Of a stretch of 64,000 nt of DNA, positions 16,586 through 25,390 are shown one piece after another. The notes below the pieces were generated by a model. It made no database searches. It was not told the origin of the DNA and saw only the letters and a program-made list of their open reading frames with translations. The position numbers and the translations under genes are program-made. The number at the start of each line of letters is the position of its first letter. The first letter of the stretch is position 1. Origin of the DNA: Actinoplanes lutulentus (GTDB lineage Bacteria; Actinomycetota; Actinomycetes; Mycobacteriales; Micromonosporaceae); the NCBI RefSeq assembly GCF_003259845.1, contig NZ_QLMJ01000004.1:372001-436000 (forward strand), read 5' to 3'.

Positions 16586-16850
16586 GCGCCGCACCGGCTG
16601 TCGCCGTTCGGCGCGCCCGTCGCCGAACTCCCCTCGGTCTTCGGCGGCGAGGCGGCCGGCGCGGTCGAGCAGGTCGGCGCCGACCTCACCGATTTCGCCC
16701 CTGGCGACGAGGTGTTCGGCCAGGCCGTCGGCGGCACCTTCGCCGAGTACCCGCGCCTGCCCGCCGCCTTCACCGTCCACAAACCGGCGACCGTATCGTT
16801 CGAGGACGCCGCAACCCTGCCGATCACGACCGCCACGGCACACGACCCGA
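16586..16850 (+). pseudogene. fragment of a zinc-type/quinone oxidoreductase (MDR family)
   Basis: One frame reads ELPSVFGGEAAGAVEQVGADL, then TDFAPGDEVFG, GTFAEYPRLP, and KPATVSFEDAATLPITTATAHD. This is the N-terminal GroES-like region of medium-chain quinone oxidoreductases (usually GxExAGxVxxVG...GDxV). About 85 residues remain; the start and the whole NAD(P)-binding and C-terminal parts are missing. It sits directly behind the ATPase operon and is probably the scar of a deletion or insertion at that point. Confidence 0.7.
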
Positions 16851-16938
16851 TCGCCAGCCGCAGCAGTGAACGCCCGCAGAGTGCTTGCGCGTGCGCTCAC
16901 CACCCTCAGCAGCGCCCGCGGTGGCAGGCCCCGACTCG

Positions 16939-17040
16939 CGTGTCGAATTAGGGTGCGTATCGCGCCGCAATTTCACACGCAACCCGGAAAAGCCTGCAGC
17001 GTGTCGAATTAAGGCGCGTATCGAACCTCAACTTCACACA
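16939..17040. repeat. pair of ~41-bp palindromic repeats (family PR, copies 1 and 2)
   Basis: Copies at 16939-16980 and 17000-17040 start CGTGTCGAATTA and end in TTTCACACG or CTTCACACA. Each is an imperfect inverted repeat of the form CGTGTCGA...TCGACACG. The starts are 61 bp apart. The same family occurs at 17526, 17588 and 31764. Confidence 0.8.
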
Positions 17041-17103
17041 CAAAATCGCGTGCGCCCAGGCAGGCCCGACAACATTCCGCCTCGATCGGGTAGTGCATTC
17101 AAG

Positions 17104-17215
17104 GGCACACGGTGAGCGCCCGACCCGGCGAGACAAGAGCACACGGTGGGCGCCCGGCCCGGCGCGACGAAGGCACACGGTGAGCTCGGCGCCCGGAACA
17201 CAATGTGGCCTGGTG
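17104..17215. repeat. 34-bp direct repeats, three copies plus a degenerate fourth
   Basis: GCACACGGTGAGCGCCCG-type units begin at 17105, 17139 and 17173, exactly 34 bp apart; a weaker unit (GCACACGATCGCCCG) begins at 17219. The spacer between the GCACACGG core motifs is G+C-rich and also partly conserved. No coding frame fits the period. Confidence 0.75.
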
Positions 17216-17237
17216 AGAGCACACGATCGCCCGAGCC

Positions 17238-17286
17238 GGCGTGGATCAGGTCGCACAATCGCCATCTGTGCGACCTGATCCACGCC
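17238..17286. repeat. perfect 20-bp stem, 9-base loop hairpin
   Basis: The left arm GGCGTGGATCAGGTCGCACA is perfectly matched by its complement at 17267-17286 around loop ATCGCCATC. It lies far from any gene end, so a simple terminator role is unlikely. It may be a mobile-element end, a transcribed structured RNA or a protein-binding site. Confidence 0.85.
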
Positions 17287-17383
17287 AGGGCGTGAACGTG
17301 GGCACACGTTGCCGTTGTGTGCGACTTCATCCGCGCTGTGGATATCCGGCCGGCTCTCACTGCTGTCACAACGCGGTTGAGAC

Positions 17384-17778
17384 AGCGCTGACCCTGCTGG
17401 CCAACTGAGATGGCCGCTTACCAGCGGGCCGCGTGACCTCGAACGGTTGTCGGGCGCGCTCTATCGCCGTAGGTCTCGTCGCCGCAGGGGCCGACGGCAT
17501 CACGCCACGATCATCACGCCCAGTGCGTGTCGAGTTGAGGCGCGTATCGAACCCGAAATCGACACAGGGCAGGCGATTCGCGCAGTGCGTGTCGAGTTTG
17601 GGGGCGTAGCGAACCCGAAGTCGACACGCCCGCTCTGGCCTGCGCGATCTTGGGCTGCTGTTCCCCGCGGGGTGTGGTTCGGGGACCACGATCGCTACGG
17701 GAGGCCCCTGGCGAAAGGCGATCGCTACCGAAGCGTCCGCTGCCAGCGGCATTTCCATTGACCAGCAGGGTCAGCACT
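17384..17778. mobile_element. MITE-like 395-bp segment with imperfect inverted ends
   Basis: The left end AGCGCTGACCCTGCTGGCCAA (17384-17404) matches the complement of the right end TTGACCAGCAGGGTCAGCACT (17758-17778, shown in part) with three mismatches over about 21 bp. Weaker complementarity extends inward to about 43 bp (CCGCTG...AGCGG on both sides). The interior encodes no transposase, but contains two palindromic repeats of family PR. I see no clear target-site duplication. A degenerate non-autonomous element is the likely explanation. Confidence 0.45.
17526..17628. repeat. pair of ~41-bp palindromic repeats (family PR, copies 3 and 4)
   Basis: Copies at 17526-17565 and 17588-17628 start GCGTGTCGAGTT and end AATCGACAC or AGTCGACACG. 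Their starts are 62 bp apart, almost the same period as copies 1 and 2. Both are preceded by CAGTGC. Confidence 0.82.
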
Positions 17779-18202
17779 GCGAGCCGGCCGGATGAAGCGG
17801 GCCGGCCTCCAGCGCCGCCTCACGGGCATCGCGACGACCCGGAGCGCCAGCCAAACCGGCCCTACCAGCCAGAACAGCCGGTCCAGCCGGAACAGCGAGG
17901 ACCGGCTGGTGCTCAATACGTTCACTCGCTGCCCATTCGTTTGTCGTCACGGGAACATTTGCGCACGTCTTTGTCGGGAACGTGATTTCACCCATTCCGC
18001 AACTGAACATCTCGGCATCTCCGTGCCACTTCTCGCCCATCGGGCCCACCTAACCCACACCCACCAACCCCACTCAGGGCAACAGAGCAACCACTCAAAG
18101 CAACCACCCCACCCCCCATTGACATCGATCTCGAATGTTGCGAGTGTGCGAACACCACGTTTCGTGTGTGATTTTGTGAACACGTCCTCTAGGAGAGGCT
18201 CG

Positions 18203-19960
18203 ATGTCACCGACCGCAAAACACTTCCGTTCGGCTGGTGCCCTGCTGGGCACCCTCGTTCTTTCGCTGGCGTGTGTGAACGTTCCCACATCCGCCTCGGC
18301 GGGCACCAGGCCAACCCCGAAGCCCACCGACACCTCGTGCGCCACCACCGGTTCCGTCGACTTCGGTGTCGATCTCGCCGGGGACGGATGGAAGTTCACG
18401 ACCGGCGACGACGCCGCCTGGTCGGATCCGTCCTTCTCGGACACCGCCTGGCGGGACTGGACCGTTCCCGACAACTGGGGCAACCACACGGACCTGTCCG
18501 GGTACGACGGTTTCGCCTGGTACCGCAAGACATTCACGCTGCCCGCCCGGCCCACCGGGGTCACCGACTCGAACATCATCGCGGCGCTCGGGAAGATCGA
18601 CGACGCTGACCAGGTGTTCCTCAACGGGTCCGAGATCGGGCGTACCGGCGGGTTCCCGCCCACCTTCGACTCGACGTGGGAGGTGCCGCGGGAGTACTAC
18701 CCGGCGGACGGCCTGCTGCGCTGGGGAGCCACGAACACCATCGCCGTCCGGGTCTACGACGGCACCGGTGGCGGCGGTTTCTATCAGGGACCGATCGGCC
18801 TTTACTCCAAGTCGCGGCTGCGTACCCTCGCTGGGGTAACCGGGACTGCGGCTACGCGTACCCAATTGGCCCATGCGTGCGCCGTGCTGAACCAGCAGCA
18901 CCGCGCTGTCGCCGCAGGCGACTGGCGCGCCTATGCGGCGACGCTGGCGAACGGGTTCTTCCACCAGGGTGACACCACCGATCGACGGGTCAGCGAGCTG
19001 CGCACGCTGCTCAAGAAGGGCAAGGTCACGCTGACCGACGCCCAGGCCGAGGTGTTCGTGGACTCGCAGGGCCGGCTCGTGGTCGACACGATTCGCACCT
19101 GGACCGGGCTGCCGACCGCCCGTGAGCTGCTCTATCTCGACCCGAAGAAGGACGTCGAGCTGGGCGACCACGCGCGGTTCTTCCGCGACGACTACGACTC
19201 GGCGGCGATGAACCGGCGGGTGCAGTTCAACGTCTACCTGCCGAAGGGGTACACGAAGACCACCGCGAAGCGGTTCCCGGTGGTCTACATGCTCAACGGC
19301 TTCAACGGCAGCAACATCGAGTGGGAGGCGCGTGACATCGACGCGGTTCTCGACAAGCTCGGCGTCGACTCGATCGTCGTCTTCCCGGACGGGGACAGCG
19401 GCTGGTACGTCGACACCGCGGCCGGCAACTTCAAGTCGATGATCGTCAAGGAGATCGTCCCGATGGTGGACCGGGTCTACCGGACCGTCGCCGACCGGGA
19501 TCACCGCGGCATCAGTGGTGTGTCGATGGGCGGGCAGGGCGCGTTCACGCTCGGACTCACCAACCCGGATCTGTTCAGCTCGATCGCCAGCCACATGGGC
19601 GCGCTCAGCCTGGCGCCGCTGGTCGGTACCGCCGAGGAGCGGGCCGCCAACGCCGGACTGCGGCCGCTCACCCTGGTCGCCGGGATGTCCGCGGCTGATC
19701 TGAATCGGCACCGGTTCTACCTGGACGGTGGCGACTCCGACGAGTACCGGTTCGGGGTGGCGGCTCAGCAGATGAGCACGGCGCTGGCCGCGAAGGGCGT
19801 CAAGCACGACTATCAGCTCGGCGCCGGCAATCACAGCGATGCCTACTGGATGCCCAAGCTGGACAGGTCGTTCGGGTTGCACGCTGAGCAGTTCGCCGCG
19901 TACCCGGTGAAGCAGCCTCGCGAGCCGAAGCCGGTCAAAGACGGATATGTCTGGCCGTAA
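18203..19960 (+). CDS. secreted esterase (CE1/esterase-D fold) with N-terminal jelly-roll domain
   Basis: The 585-residue product starts after an AGGAGAGG ribosome-binding site. Its signal (about 1-33) contains LSLAC, so a lipid anchor is possible. Residues about 55-205 resemble a GH2-type jelly-roll sugar-binding domain (WKFTTGDDAAWSDPSFSDTAW, GFAWYRKTFTLP). After a helical stretch comes an alpha/beta-hydrolase esterase domain with FPVVYMLNGFNG, nucleophile in GVSMGG (Ser441) and a C-terminal His in GAGNHSD. This matches the feruloyl/acetyl-esterase-like 'putative esterase' family. The likely role is removal of acyl groups from a polysaccharide outside the cell; the substrate is unknown. An upstream extension of the frame lacks coding character. 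Confidence 0.83.
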   Translation: MSPTAKHFRSAGALLGTLVLSLACVNVPTSASAGTRPTPKPTDTSCATTGSVDFGVDLAGDGWKFTTGDDAAWSDPSFSDTAWRDWTVPDNWGNHTDLSGYDGFAWYRKTFTLPARPTGVTDSNIIAALGKIDDADQVFLNGSEIGRTGGFPPTFDSTWEVPREYYPADGLLRWGATNTIAVRVYDGTGGGGFYQGPIGLYSKSRLRTLAGVTGTAATRTQLAHACAVLNQQHRAVAAGDWRAYAATLANGFFHQGDTTDRRVSELRTLLKKGKVTLTDAQAEVFVDSQGRLVVDTIRTWTGLPTARELLYLDPKKDVELGDHARFFRDDYDSAAMNRRVQFNVYLPKGYTKTTAKRFPVVYMLNGFNGSNIEWEARDIDAVLDKLGVDSIVVFPDGDSGWYVDTAAGNFKSMIVKEIVPMVDRVYRTVADRDHRGISGVSMGGQGAFTLGLTNPDLFSSIASHMGALSLAPLVGTAEERAANAGLRPLTLVAGMSAADLNRHRFYLDGGDSDEYRFGVAAQQMSTALAAKGVKHDYQLGAGNHSDAYWMPKLDRSFGLHAEQFAAYPVKQPREPKPVKDGYVWP

Positions 19961-19972
19961 GCAAGAGTAAGT

Positions 19973-20005
19973 GAAAGGCCCGGGCGCAAGACGCCCGGGC
20001 CTTTC
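19973..20005. terminator. bidirectional terminator between convergent genes
   Basis: GAAAGGCCCGGGCG and its perfect complement form a 14-bp stem around CAAGA. An A-run at one end and a T-run at the other let it serve both the esterase gene and the convergent peptidase gene, which ends seven bases later. Confidence 0.93.
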
Positions 20006-20012
20006 AACAAGA

Positions 20013-21500
20013 TCAGTTCTGGTGCAACAACTCGTGAGCCTCACTGATGGCGGCCCACGACTTAGGCGCCACCGGAGCAGCCTTACGAGCCAACGTCGAA
20101 GCGATCACCGGCTTCGACGGCGTGTACAGCCACGCGGAGAACAACGCGTCCAGATCCTCGCCCGAGATCTTCTCGGCGAGCGCGGTGAACTCCTCGGTGG
20201 TCGCGTTGCGGTAACGCTTCTCGGCCACCCAGGTACGCAGGATCTCGAAGAAGTCGTCGTCCCCCACGGCCAGGCGCAGCGCGTGCAGCGTCAGCGCGCC
20301 ACGGTCGTAAACGGCGTCACCGAACAGCTCGTCGGTGCCGGGATCGGCCGGAGCCGTCGTCCAGATGGCCGCGTCGTCGGGGTACGAGGCGTACAGGTAA
20401 TCGAAGATCTCCTGTGCGGTGCCCTCGTTGTTCTTCTCCGACCACAGCCACTCGGCGTAACTGGCGAAGCCCTCGTTGAGCCAGATGTGCTTCCACTCGG
20501 CCACCGAGATCGCGTCGCCGAACCACTGGTGCGCGTTCTCGTGAGCGACCACGTACGTGTTGGAACCGCGCCGGAAGAACGCCGCCGAGTAGTTCGGCCG
20601 GGTCTGGTTCTCCAGGGCGAACCCGAGCGTGCCGGGCGGCGTCACGATGCCGCCGGTGGCCTCGAACGGGTACGGCCCGAAGACCGTGCTCTCCCAGTCG
20701 ACGATCTCAGCGGTCCGCTCCACACTGGCCTCAGCCGCGAACCGGAAGTCCTCGCTGAGCGACTGCGAATACGCGTTGTAAACCGGCAGCCCACCCTCGG
20801 TGGTGTCCTGGGTGATGTCGTACTGGCCGACCGCAATGAAGGTCAGGTACGTCGCCTGCGGCTTGAGCGAACGCCAGCTCCACCGGGTGTACCCGAGCGT
20901 CTCGCGGACGGGTGGGCGCGGCTGGACGCCGTTGCTGATCGCCTCGACGCCGTCCGGCACGGAGACCGAGACGTCGAAGGTGGCCTTGTCCGACGGGTGG
21001 TCGTTGCTCGGGTACCACCACCAGGCGATCTCCGGTTCGCCGACGGCAAGCGCGCCGTCCGGCGTCTTGATCCAGGCGGTGTATCCGGCGCCGACCTTTG
21101 TCGACGGGACACCGGCGTACTGCACCACGATCGTCAGGGCGGCGCCGTCGGCCACCGGGCGGGCCGGTGTCACGACGAGCTCGTGGTCACCCTCCTTCGC
21201 GAAGGTGGCGGGGCGGTTGTTGACGCGTACCGAAGAGACGTCGAGCAGGAAGTCGAGGTTGATCCGGCTGAGGTCCTGGGTTGCCTTCGCCAGGATCGTG
21301 GTGGTGCCGGTGAGCAGGTCGGTCGACGGGGTGTACCGCACCCGGATGTCGTAGTGGGTGACGTCGTACCCGCTGTTGCCGTAGTCCGGGTAGTACTCGT
21401 CGCCCAGGCCGGCGCCACCAGGGCTGGGCGCTGCAGCCATCGCCGGGGTGCCGGTGAGGATCAGTGCTGTGGTGAGAGCTGCGGTCAGCAGTCTGCGCAC
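20013..21500 (-). CDS. secreted M1-family metallopeptidase
   Basis: The 495-residue protein begins with GTG after GGAAGGAA and has a Sec signal (cut after AMA). It carries the gluzincin site HENAHQW (about residues 320-326) with the third ligand Glu in LNEGFASY 18 residues later. The ALEN variant of the GxMEN exopeptidase motif is present in GTLGFALENQ. It is shorter than full aminopeptidase N (about 850 residues), lacking the C-terminal domain, as is common for exported actinobacterial M1 enzymes. It should release N-terminal residues from extracellular peptides. The open frame extends upstream by 176 codons, but the signal peptide and ribosome-binding site fix this start. Confidence 0.92.
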   Translation of the reverse strand: MRRLLTAALTTALILTGTPAMAAAPSPGGAGLGDEYYPDYGNSGYDVTHYDIRVRYTPSTDLLTGTTTILAKATQDLSRINLDFLLDVSSVRVNNRPATFAKEGDHELVVTPARPVADGAALTIVVQYAGVPSTKVGAGYTAWIKTPDGALAVGEPEIAWWWYPSNDHPSDKATFDVSVSVPDGVEAISNGVQPRPPVRETLGYTRWSWRSLKPQATYLTFIAVGQYDITQDTTEGGLPVYNAYSQSLSEDFRFAAEASVERTAEIVDWESTVFGPYPFEATGGIVTPPGTLGFALENQTRPNYSAAFFRRGSNTYVVAHENAHQWFGDAISVAEWKHIWLNEGFASYAEWLWSEKNNEGTAQEIFDYLYASYPDDAAIWTTAPADPGTDELFGDAVYDRGALTLHALRLAVGDDDFFEILRTWVAEKRYRNATTEEFTALAEKISGEDLDALFSAWLYTPSKPVIASTLARKAAPVAPKSWAAISEAHELLHQN

Positions 21501-21595
21501 GGTGAAACTTCCTTCCCGTTGGGCAAGAACAGTCACCCCGAACCTATCGAAGAACTTCAAACTCCGCGTTAAGGCGTCAACGAAGTTCAACGACC

Positions 21596-23056
21596 TCAGC
21601 GACTGAAGAAGACCGCGCACTCCACCGCTCGGCGCCAGTTCGCATGCTCCGCGGCCCGCTTCGGTGAATCGAGAGCAGGCACCCACCGGCCCGCCCGATG
21701 CCGGTTGGCCCGAAGATCCCGCAGATCGGACCAGTACCCGACAGCCAGCCCGGCCGCATAGGCCGCACCCAGCGACACCGTCTCGGCAACCATCGGCCGG
21801 ACCACCGGAACACCCAGAAAGTCCGCGACAAACTGCATCAGAAGATTGTCGGCCGTCATGCCGCCGTCGACGCTGAGGGCGGTCAGCGCGAGACCGGAGT
21901 CGGCGTTCATCGCGTCGACCACGTCGCGGGTCTGCCAGGCGGTCGCTTCGAGAACCGCGCGGGCCAGGTGCGCCTTGGTGATGTACGAGGTCAGGCCCAC
22001 GATCACGCCCCGGGCCTCGCTGCGCCAATGGGGAGCGAACAGCCCGGAGAACGCCGGAACGATGTAACAGCCGCCGTTGTCGGAAACGGTCGCCGCGAGG
22101 GTCTCGATCTCCGAGGCGGTGCTGATCAGCTCGAGTCCGTCACGGAACCACTGCACCAGCGACCCGGCGGTGGCGATCGAGCCTTCGAGCGCGTAGACGA
22201 CCGGCTCATCGCCGATCCGATAACCCACCGTGGTGATCAGGCCGTGGCTGGACCGGACCGGTGTGGTGCCGGTGTTCATCAGCAGGAAGCCGCCGGTGCC
22301 ATAGGTGCACTTGGCCTCGCCCGGATCGAAACACGTCTGCCCGAACAGCGCGGCCTGCTGATCACCGATGGCAGCGGCGATCGGCACACCCTCAAAATGT
22401 CCGTAGATTTCGGCGGATGACCGGATCGACGGCAACATCTCTCGCGGGATATCAAACGCCGATAAAAGCGAAAGATCCCAATCCAACGTCGCCAGGTCCA
22501 TCAGCATCGTCCGGCTCGCATTCGTCACATCGGTCAGATGCGACCCACCCGTCAGATTCCAGATCAACCAGCTGTCCATCGTCCCGAACAGCACCTCACC
22601 GCGCGAGGCCCGCTCCCGCAGCCCGTGCTTCTCCAGCAACCACTGAATCTTGGTAGCCGAGAAGTAGGTAGCCGGCGTCAAACCGGTCTTATCTCGCACA
22701 AGGGTCGAATCAACCCGAGCAACCAGCTCCTCAGTCCGCACGTCCTGCCACGAGATCGCCGGCGCCACCGGCTGCCCGGAATCCCGATCCCACAGCACCA
22801 CCGTCTCCCGCTGATTGGCGATCCCGATAGCCGCGACCTGGTTCATCACCACGCCGCCCTCACGCAGCGCACGCCCGATCAGCCGCTGCACATCCCGCCA
22901 GATCCGCGCCGCGTCATGCTCCACCCACCCCGGCTTCGGATAGGACTGCGGATGCTCACCACGAACCACCGAGACAACTGTCGCTTTCCGATCAAAGAGA
23001 ATGCACCGCGTCGACGTCGTCCCCTGATCAATGGCGAGCACATAGCGATCGCTCAT
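21596..23056 (-). CDS. glpK: glycerol kinase (first paralogue)
   Basis: This 486-residue FGGY kinase begins [18 protein letters not shown], the family's phosphate-1 motif. [41 protein letters not shown] and [10 protein letters not shown] are the glycerol kinase signatures. It phosphorylates glycerol to sn-glycerol 3-phosphate. Its ATG overlaps the stop of the IclR gene by four bases, so regulator and kinase are cotranscribed. A second kinase of similar length is divergent at 23890. This copy lacks an adjacent glpD. Confidence 0.94.
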   Translation of the reverse strand: MSDRYVLAIDQGTTSTRCILFDRKATVVSVVRGEHPQSYPKPGWVEHDAARIWRDVQRLIGRALREGGVVMNQVAAIGIANQRETVVLWDRDSGQPVAPAISWQDVRTEELVARVDSTLVRDKTGLTPATYFSATKIQWLLEKHGLRERASRGEVLFGTMDSWLIWNLTGGSHLTDVTNASRTMLMDLATLDWDLSLLSAFDIPREMLPSIRSSAEIYGHFEGVPIAAAIGDQQAALFGQTCFDPGEAKCTYGTGGFLLMNTGTTPVRSSHGLITTVGYRIGDEPVVYALEGSIATAGSLVQWFRDGLELISTASEIETLAATVSDNGGCYIVPAFSGLFAPHWRSEARGVIVGLTSYITKAHLARAVLEATAWQTRDVVDAMNADSGLALTALSVDGGMTADNLLMQFVADFLGVPVVRPMVAETVSLGAAYAAGLAVGYWSDLRDLRANRHRAGRWVPALDSPKRAAEHANWRRAVECAVFFSR

Positions 23057-23811
23057 GCCAGATCCCTGGAGATCGACCGTGCCCCGCCCACCACATGCTC
23101 GACCAGCGCCTGCCGCGCCTGCCGCCGCGTGTCACACACCGTCTCCACCGGCCCCGCGATCCCGATCGCTCCGACCACGAGACCGCCACTCGTCCTCAGC
23201 GGCGCCGCGATCGCGGCCTGCCCCGCACGCCATTCCTCCACCGCGAGACCCCACCCCCGCGCGCGGGTCTCACCCAATTGCCGGGCCAGATCCTGCCGAT
23301 TGGTCAAGGTCCTTCTTGTGTACGCGTCAAAGCCCTCCCGTGCCACGGCGGATGCCACCGTCGGGTGATAGGCGAGCAGCGTCTTGCCGAGAGCCGTGGC
23401 ATGCGCCGGGAGCAGCCGCCCGGTGTCCATCGACTGCGCCGAATCGTCCGGCCGGAACACGTGGTGCACGACGAGCACCTGGCGATCGCGGAGCACGCCG
23501 ATGCGCACCTCCTGGCCGCTGCGTGCGGCGAGTGCGTCCGCCCAGTTCAGCGCACGGCCGCGCAGCTCGTTGACGTCGAAACCGGCGGAGCCGAGGTCGA
23601 GCACGCCACGGCCGAGGCGATAGCGGGTGGTGCGCGGGTCCTGCTCGACGAAACCGACGTGTTCGAGGGTGCGCAGGATGCTGTGCGCTGTCGACTTGGG
23701 CAGGTCGAGAGCCTCGGCGACCTCGCCGACCCGCAGCCGGTCGGCGGCGAGCAGCCGGAGCACGGCCGACGACCGCTCGATGGACTGGATCAGGCCCGGC
23801 ACGTGCGACAT
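23053..23811 (-). CDS. IclR-family regulator of the glycerol genes (GylR-like)
   Basis: The 252-residue protein has an N-terminal winged helix (SIERSSAVLRLLAADRLRVGEVAEALDLPKSTAHSILRTLEHVGF) and the IclR effector domain (GLAVEEWRAGQAAIAAPLR, GAIGIAGP). The context, between two glycerol kinase genes and near glpD, parallels GylR of Streptomyces, an IclR regulator of glycerol catabolism. The start codon lies within a 19-bp palindrome, suggesting that the protein represses itself and possibly the divergent kinase. The open frame runs far upstream, but homology begins at this ATG. Confidence 0.92.
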   Translation of the reverse strand: MSHVPGLIQSIERSSAVLRLLAADRLRVGEVAEALDLPKSTAHSILRTLEHVGFVEQDPRTTRYRLGRGVLDLGSAGFDVNELRGRALNWADALAARSGQEVRIGVLRDRQVLVVHHVFRPDDSAQSMDTGRLLPAHATALGKTLLAYHPTVASAVAREGFDAYTRRTLTNRQDLARQLGETRARGWGLAVEEWRAGQAAIAAPLRTSGGLVVGAIGIAGPVETVCDTRRQARQALVEHVVGGARSISRDLA

Positions 23812-23820
23812 TGTCGCACG
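23802..23820. promoter_or_regulatory. 19-bp palindrome, probable IclR operator
   Basis: CGTGCGACATTGTCGCACG is a perfect inverted repeat of two 9-bp arms around one central base. It overlaps the first codons of the IclR gene and lies 70 bases upstream of the divergent kinase start. Its position suits autoregulation; no second copy was seen upstream of either kinase. Confidence 0.7.
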
Positions 23821-23889
23821 GATCGCGTTGCCGCCGCCTGATCCGCTCCATAACGTCGCAGCTCTGAAGAGGGCGATCAGGGGGGTACT

Positions 23890-25368
23890 GTGGCGCACTT
23901 CGTCGGCGCGATCGATCAAGGCACCACCAGCACACGCTTCATGATTTTCGACCGGGCCGGCCGGGAGATCGCCCGCCACCAGCTCGAACACCGGCAGATC
24001 CTGCCGGCTGCCGGACGGGTCGAGCACGACGCGACCGAGATCTGGGAGAACACCCTCAAGACGATCGGTGTGGCGCTGTCCGGCGCCGGCCTGGTCGCCG
24101 CCGACCTGGCCGCGATCGGCATCACGAACCAGCGGGAGAGCGTGCTGGTCTGGGATCGGGAGACCGGCGAGCCCTGCCACAACGTCATCGTCTGGCAGGA
24201 CACCCGCACCGACGCGCTGGTCGCCAAACTCGACGCCGATCTGATCCGGGAGAAGACCGGGCTGCCGCCGGCGACCTACTTCTCCGCGACCAAGATCCAG
24301 TGGCTGCTGGAGAACGTCGACGGCCTGCGCGACCGGGCTTCCCGGGGCGAGGTGCTGTTCGGCACGATGGACAGCTGGCTCATCTGGAACCTGACCGGCG
24401 GCCGGCATCTGACCGACGTGACAAACGCCAGCCGCACGATGCTGATGAACCTGGAGACCCTCGACTGGGACCCGGACCTGCTGCGGCTCTTCGGAATTCC
24501 CCGGGAGATGCTGCCGTCGATCCGGTCCTCGGCCGAGGTGTACGGGACCGCGGACACCGTCCTGCCCGGCGTGCCGATCGCCGCCGCCATCGGCGACCAG
24601 CAGGCCGCCCTGTTCGGCCAGACCTGCTTCGCCCCCGGCGAGGCCAAGTGCACGTACGGCACCGGCGGCTTCCTGCTGATGAACACCGGCAGCACCCCGG
24701 TCCGGTCCAGCCACGGCCTGATCACCACGGTCGGCTACCGGTTCGGCGACGCCCCGGCCACGTACGCCCTCGAAGGCTCGATCGCCGCGGCCGGCGCCGC
24801 CATCCAATGGCTGCGTGACCAGCTCGGCGTCCTCGACTCGGCGGCCGAGAGCGAAACCCTTGCCGCCTCGGTCGACGACAGCGCCGGCGTCTGCTTCGTG
24901 CCCGCGTTCTCCGGCCTGTACGCGCCGTACTGGCGGCCGGATGCCCGGGCCGCCATCGTCGGGCTGTCCCGGTTCCACACCGCCGCGCACATCACCCGGG
25001 CCGCGCTCGAAGCGATCTGTTACCAGACCCGCGACGTCGTCGAGGCGATGGCGCAGGACTCCGGAACCACGTTGGACTGCCTCCAGGTGGACGGCGGCGT
25101 GACCGCGAACGCGCTCTGCATGCAACTTCAGGCCGACATCCTCGGTGTGCCGGTCAGCCGGCCCGCCGTCGCCGAGACCACGGCGCTCGGAGCCGCGTAC
25201 GCGGCCGGGCTCGCCGTCGGTTTCTGGCACTCCGTCGACGACCTGCGCGCCAACTGGCACGAGGACAGGCGATGGCAGCCGTCCTGGTCGCCGGAGCGGC
25301 GCGACGAAGGAATCACCCGCTGGAAGGCGGCCATCGACCGAACCCTCGGCTGGGTCAGCGTCGGCTGA
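23890..25368 (+). CDS. glpK: glycerol kinase (second paralogue)
   Basis: The 492-residue protein begins at GTG with [71 protein letters not shown] and [13 protein letters not shown] are glycerol kinase signatures. It is closely similar to the first paralogue but matches the common long form better. It lies 22 bases before glpD, forming a glpKD operon that converts glycerol to dihydroxyacetone phosphate. A GGGGGG run lies six bases before the start. Divergence from the IclR gene suggests control by the shared palindrome. Confidence 0.95.
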   Translation: MAHFVGAIDQGTTSTRFMIFDRAGREIARHQLEHRQILPAAGRVEHDATEIWENTLKTIGVALSGAGLVAADLAAIGITNQRESVLVWDRETGEPCHNVIVWQDTRTDALVAKLDADLIREKTGLPPATYFSATKIQWLLENVDGLRDRASRGEVLFGTMDSWLIWNLTGGRHLTDVTNASRTMLMNLETLDWDPDLLRLFGIPREMLPSIRSSAEVYGTADTVLPGVPIAAAIGDQQAALFGQTCFAPGEAKCTYGTGGFLLMNTGSTPVRSSHGLITTVGYRFGDAPATYALEGSIAAAGAAIQWLRDQLGVLDSAAESETLAASVDDSAGVCFVPAFSGLYAPYWRPDARAAIVGLSRFHTAAHITRAALEAICYQTRDVVEAMAQDSGTTLDCLQVDGGVTANALCMQLQADILGVPVSRPAVAETTALGAAYAAGLAVGFWHSVDDLRANWHEDRRWQPSWSPERRDEGITRWKAAIDRTLGWVSVG

Positions 25369-25390
25369 TCACCACTTGAATGGGGTAGCA

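Larger units (their letters stand above)
16526..18202. other. gene-poor repeat-rich stretch
   Basis: This 1.7-kb stretch has no intact gene that I can support. It holds a heptamer repeat, a dehydrogenase fragment, four copies of a roughly 41-bp palindrome in two pairs, a 34-bp tandem repeat, a 20-bp perfect hairpin and a 395-bp segment with inverted ends, each listed separately. The last 400 bases probably include the promoter of the esterase gene. TTGACA occurs at about 18119, but no convincing -10 element lies at the right distance. Confidence 0.7.

Noticed and set aside
16939..17040. CRISPR-like repeat pair with ~60-bp period
   Set aside because: Only two copies per cluster, the repeat itself is a long palindrome, the spacers are not of uniform unrelated type and no cas gene is present.
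18119..18150. TTGACA promoter for the esterase gene
   Set aside because: No -10 hexamer of the TANNNT type lies 16-19 bases downstream.
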